This document shows positions 61,086 to 64,000 of a stretch of DNA of 64,000 nucleotides, piece after piece. The stretch comes from Candidatus Hydrogenedens sp. (GTDB taxonomy: Bacteria > Hydrogenedentota > Hydrogenedentia > Hydrogenedentales > Hydrogenedentaceae): positions 4,753-68,752 of the forward strand of contig DAOSBX010000005.1 in NCBI GenBank assembly GCA_035361075.1, in the 5' to 3' direction. Under the pieces are notes generated by a model. The model ran no database searches. It saw only the letters and a list, made by a program, of their open reading frames with translations, and was not told the origin of the DNA. Both the position numbers and the translations under genes were made by a program. Position 1 is the first letter of the stretch, and every line of letters starts with the position of its first letter.

Positions 61086-61571
61086 TTATTCAACATTTTG
61101 TGTGGAAGGTGGAGAATAGGGTGTTATCATTGCTGAGGCAATGGCGTGAACCTTCTCCCTGTAATTATAAACTTTGCCACTTAAAAATAATACTTTCCGA
61201 CTTTTACCCGATACCGATATTTCAATAGTAAGTGCTGGTGAATTTGCAGGTACAGGATTAATTAATGAAAATTCAGTGTGAATTGGAATACATGGCCTTT
61301 TTGCAACAGAGTAAGCAAAACAGTAAAATGCTTCATTTAATGCCTCAGATATATACCCTGGGTGAAAAAAGCCAAGGTTATCTTGAAATTTTGGATTTAC
61401 TGGTAAAATGAAAACTATACTTTTGCCTACTTGAACACCCGCCACACTCATCTTTAATTCTGTAAAGGTTGGGGATGGCCATTTTAGGAATATCTCATTA
61501 CTTTCAAGGTTATATTGTGAGAATGAACTAAAAAACTGTTCCGTTAAATTGTCCACCTTCAATTCTCCCAT
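61086..61571 (-). CDS. Hotdog-fold thioesterase-like protein
   Basis: 161 aa. GFFHPGYISEALNEAFYCFAY (about 72-92) corresponds to the H-G and helix of PaaI-type hotdog proteins, and IPIHTEFSLINPVPANSPAL with GKVYNYREKVHAIASAMITP forms the later strands. No clear catalytic Asp seen, so enzymatic activity is unsure. Predicted to hydrolyse an acyl-CoA or to be a binding protein. Confidence 0.62.
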   Translation of the reverse strand: MGELKVDNLTEQFFSSFSQYNLESNEIFLKWPSPTFTELKMSVAGVQVGKSIVFILPVNPKFQDNLGFFHPGYISEALNEAFYCFAYSVAKRPCIPIHTEFSLINPVPANSPALTIEISVSGKSRKVLFLSGKVYNYREKVHAIASAMITPYSPPSTQNVE

Positions 61572-61657
61572 TTGGAGTTTCGGAAAAATAACACACTATT
61601 ACATCTATAGAATGCTATTAATTATAGCCAATATTGTGAAGTTTTTCAAATATATTA

Positions 61658-62884
61658 TTATAATTTATTAATATCCACCTCAGGAGCATTTAACTGTTCA
61701 CATACTGGTAACGGTCCAATAAGGGGACGAAGATAGTCAATATATGCACGTGTTATTCCATTGCCCTTTTCATTGATATACTCATCGCTCATATACTTTG
61801 TTTTATTTGCAATGGCTTCTAATGGCTTTAATTCATAACAAACCGCATAATCAGCTATACGTTGTATAGAGATAGAACCTGTTAAATTTTGTCCCGCTGA
61901 AAATTGAACTGCTTTTTCACCAACTTCGCGGGCTTCTTTTTGGTCAACCTCGCTGACACACCCTAAGAAACTCCGCTGTGGATAACCTAACGTATCTGCA
62001 CGTGCTCTCAACTTTTTAATTCCTAATTCAGCAAATCTTTCTTGAAGGTATACAACAACGCTATCACCCAATGCACCTGTTCCAGATAGTTGTTTATGCC
62101 CAAAATCATCCACTTCACCTTTTGTAAATTTTTCAGTAAATGTTTTTCCATCTTTATCACGAACCCCTTCTGACATAGCAATGATACAACGGCCTAAGCG
62201 GTTATATACTTCTTTTACATCTTCAAATAACTTTTTCAGGTCAAATACCCGTTCTGGTAAATAAATTAGATGGGGTCCATCATCAGCGTATTTCTTTGCA
62301 TAAACAGAAGAGGCTGTCAGGAAGCCTGAATGACGCCCCATAACAATGACAATATGAATCCCTGGCAAAGCTTTGTTATCTAAATTAATGCCTGCAAATG
62401 CTTGTGCCACATATTTCGCTGCGGAGGGAAATCCAGGGCAATGGTCATTTTCTACTAAATCATTATCTATTGTTTTAGGAACATGGATTAATCGTAGCTG
62501 ATAATTTTCTTCAGATGCTGATTCGTTAATAATTCGACATGCTTCAGAACTATCATTTCCCCCAATATAACAGAAATAACGGATGTTATATTTTTTGAAA
62601 ACTTCAAATATTTTTTTACAGTACTCTTTATCAGGTTTATCCCGTGTTGATAAGAGTGCTGAAGATGGAGTTTGAGCAATCGCTTCTAAATGATGGGAGG
62701 AAATTTCTGTCAAGTCCAATAAATTTTCTTTAACAATCCCTTTTACCCCATGCTTTGCACCAAAAATGCGAGTAATTTGTGGATATTTTCTTGCTTCTGT
62801 GATAATCCCAACTAAACTTTGATTAATAACCGCAGTTGGTCCGCCTCCTTGGGCTACAAGTAAATTTCCTTTTATCGTTGACAT
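61658..62884 (-). CDS. Phosphofructokinase, probably PPi-dependent
   Basis: 408 aa, PFK superfamily. LLVAQGGGPTAVINQSL at the N-terminus, IGGNDSSEACRI (107-118) and PKTIDND (136-142), then GRHSGFLTAS. In ATP-dependent enzymes the first site is GGDGS and the second PGTIDND. Here they are GGNDS, with Asp at the position of the second Gly, and Lys in PKTIDND, both marks of PPi-dependent PFK. AAGGAG is present before the ATG. Together with ppdK it supports PPi-linked glycolysis. Nothing upstream shares its transcript. Confidence 0.88.
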   Translation of the reverse strand: MSTIKGNLLVAQGGGPTAVINQSLVGIITEARKYPQITRIFGAKHGVKGIVKENLLDLTEISSHHLEAIAQTPSSALLSTRDKPDKEYCKKIFEVFKKYNIRYFCYIGGNDSSEACRIINESASEENYQLRLIHVPKTIDNDLVENDHCPGFPSAAKYVAQAFAGINLDNKALPGIHIVIVMGRHSGFLTASSVYAKKYADDGPHLIYLPERVFDLKKLFEDVKEVYNRLGRCIIAMSEGVRDKDGKTFTEKFTKGEVDDFGHKQLSGTGALGDSVVVYLQERFAELGIKKLRARADTLGYPQRSFLGCVSEVDQKEAREVGEKAVQFSAGQNLTGSISIQRIADYAVCYELKPLEAIANKTKYMSDEYINEKGNGITRAYIDYLRPLIGPLPVCEQLNAPEVDINKL

Positions 62885-63230
62885 GGATTCTCTCCTTCTT
62901 GATAGGGTTCTTTTTAGTAAGTTAATAAATAAAACAGAATAAAATTGGCAATATTATGCCACTTTTTTATTCTAAAATACAAAAGACAATTTGCCTACTC
63001 ATAAATCTAAACGAAACATAAAATCTCTAAAAAGAATTAAGTAGCTATATCTATAAGAAAGTAACAACAGTCCAAACGCTATTTCTAATTCTCCTAAAGC
63101 ATGGATTAACTACAATAATACCTTATCGAGAGAAGGGGGTTAAGACCCAAGATGCAAATAAGTTTTCCTCAGCTCTATTTATATTACAAGACATAGTGGC
63201 TATAATAGATAGACTGTTTGGATAGAGTTG
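62885..63230. other. Gap upstream of the PFK gene
   Basis: 346 bp without a convincing gene. The part next to the PFK start contains its ribosome site (AAGGAG), a TGGCATAAT extended -10 candidate on the minus strand (62961-62953), and the palindrome at 62936-62973. Further right I see nothing recognisable: no tRNA, transposase remnant or terminator with a clear T-run. Confidence 0.55.
62936..62973. promoter_or_regulatory. Long imperfect palindrome over the candidate PFK promoter
   Basis: Outer arms AGAATAAAA / TTTTATTCT and inner arms GGCA / TGCC are arranged symmetrically over 38 bp. The -10 candidate CATAAT (62958-62953) lies in the centre. It could be a repressor operator or an RNA hairpin in the leader. 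Confidence 0.45.
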
Positions 63231-64000
63231 TTAAATGTCAACGGGTTGACGGTATTTTAATATAGAAAGATTGTTAACGCCTTTTTCTTTCAAAGCAGAA
63301 TAAAGAGCTTGTATTGCCTTCGGTTCACCATGTACTAAAAATATGTTTGTATCCGTATTTGCATAGTGTGCACCGAAATCAATAAGTTCCGACCTACCAG
63401 CGTGTGCACTAAATTCATTCATTATTTTAACCTGTGCTTTAAGTTCCACCATTACGCCTAAAATTCGAACTCGTGGTTCTTTTTCCACGATTTTTCGTCC
63501 TAAGGTATATTCTGCTTGAAAACCAATAATTAAAATTGTATTTTTAGGGTCAGATATATTGTTTCGCAAGTGGTGTAGAATACGGCCATATTCACACATA
63601 CCAGAGGCAGATATAATAATGGCAGGACCTTTCAGAGTGTTTAGTTCCATTGATTCTGTTTGTGAACGAATATATCGTATCCGTTTCAAATCAAATGGAT
63701 TCCCTGCATTTCGCAATTGTTGTTTGAAGTCTTCGTCAAATGATTCCATGTGAAGGCGAAACACTTCTGTAATATCTACCGCAAGTGGACTATCCACAAA
63801 CACGGGTATATCTGGGATTCTATTTTGAGTTTCTAATCGATGTAATGCATAGATAAATTCTTGAGTTCGTTCTAATGCAAAGCTGGGGACAATTATTTTT
63901 CCTCCTTGATGGACTGTTTCTTTAATAATCTCTTCTAATTTAGCGTCCATCTGTTCCATATTACCATGGTCTCGGTCACCATACGTGGATTCCATAATCA
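63231..64000 (-). CDS. Beta-CASP metallo-beta-lactamase RNase-type protein, C-terminal part (runs off right edge)
   Basis: At least 256 residues are visible; the N-terminal metallo-beta-lactamase half is beyond the window. STYGDRDHG at the right edge is the motif E-S-T-Y-G-D-R-x-H that follows the catalytic domain. After this come the beta-CASP segments IIVPSFALERTQEFIYAL, VFVDSPLAVDITEVF, IISASGMCEYGRILHHL and the last His motif FSAHAGRSELIDFG. The ATG at 63995 seen inside the window is internal, not the start. Probably an RNA-processing exonuclease/endonuclease of the YsgA/CPSF-like bacterial family. Confidence 0.88.
   Translation of the reverse strand, partial: IMESTYGDRDHGNMEQMDAKLEEIIKETVHQGGKIIVPSFALERTQEFIYALHRLETQNRIPDIPVFVDSPLAVDITEVFRLHMESFDEDFKQQLRNAGNPFDLKRIRYIRSQTESMELNTLKGPAIIISASGMCEYGRILHHLRNNISDPKNTILIIGFQAEYTLGRKIVEKEPRVRILGVMVELKAQVKIMNEFSAHAGRSELIDFGAHYANTDTNIFLVHGEPKAIQALYSALKEKGVNNLSILKYRQPVDI

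Noticed and set aside
62947..62961. TGGCATAATATTGCC upstream of the PFK gene as a second sigma-54 promoter
   Set aside because: Only 9 nt between GG and GC, where sigma-54 needs 10; the same bases form the inner arms of a palindrome and a sigma-70 extended -10.
63231..63995. Complete gene starting at 63995
   Set aside because: That ATG lies inside the ESTYGDRxH motif, so the metallo-beta-lactamase half must be outside the window.

Overview
The window is AT-rich and contains about 63 protein-coding genes, one tRNA gene (Leu, anticodon UAG), one decayed transposase gene and several regulatory elements. It looks like a chromosome segment of an uncultured bacterium. Exosortase-like protein, an H-X9-DG prepilin-like protein, a DUF1080 protein, a GH78-like protein, a eukaryotic-type acyl-CoA-binding protein, a bacterial TMTC-like membrane protein and a full Mrp antiporter together suggest a Hydrogenedentota/PVC-like lineage. 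That placement is inference from gene content; there is no rRNA gene here to test it. Genes use standard bacterial code, ATG/GTG starts and AGGAG-type ribosome sites, and consensus-like sigma-70 promoters can be seen (for example at 46095-46123).

Left edge (1-2440): the most interesting region. The N-terminal part of a type III CRISPR cas10/csm1 gene runs off the left edge. Upstream of it, on the same strand, lies a gene for an RtcR-like protein with a CARF domain, a sigma-54 AAA+ activator domain (intact GAFTGA) and a Fis-type HTH. Between the two is a -24/-12 sigma-54 promoter with exact GG-N10-GC spacing, about 23 nt before the cas10 start codon, and an inverted repeat about 100 nt upstream of it where an enhancer site would be expected. 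The activator gene has its own sigma-70-like promoter. The natural reading is a CRISPR operon switched on by a ligand-sensing sigma-54 activator, possibly through the cyclic oligoadenylate that Cas10 makes.

2450-15400: protein quality control (tig, clpP, CoA-binding protein), tRNA-Leu, dxs, a secreted degenerate trypsin-like protein, the seven-gene mrpABCDEFG antiporter operon, a tiny membrane peptide gene, and a thiolase gene divergent from an acyl-CoA-binding-protein gene around a perfect 26-bp palindrome. 15900-26200: pyruvate phosphate dikinase, an exosortase-like protein, a decayed IS1595-type transposase and a REP-like palindrome, then gatCAB-rsfS-Ser/Thr kinase and a tandem pair of small peptide genes related to the one at 13917. 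26200-39800: ABC-F ATPase, three glycosyltransferases, phosphoesterase-hisB-hisH-usp, a six-EF-hand protein, coaE, a divergent MqnA-like gene, rimI, tsaB and HU. 39900-51650: DUF1080, prepilin-like, GH78-like and uppP genes, a membrane coiled-coil protein with a repeated LPPLSxFD motif, FucU/RbsD, a TMTC-like protein, a lipoprotein, a response regulator with degenerate GGDEF, and a GNAT. 51655-64000: an EF-G paralogue, a membrane-anchored Memo-like protein, purine nucleoside phosphorylase, dGTPase-like HD protein, galK, a GT-B-like unknown, Gfo/Idh/MocA oxidoreductase, a secreted GDPD-like protein, a hotdog protein, a PPi-type phosphofructokinase and the C-terminal part of a beta-CASP RNase.

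Metabolic theme: PPi-type phosphofructokinase plus pyruvate phosphate dikinase point to pyrophosphate-linked reversible glycolysis. The Mrp complex points to sodium/proton homeostasis. GatCAB points to indirect aminoacylation of Gln- and/or Asn-tRNA.
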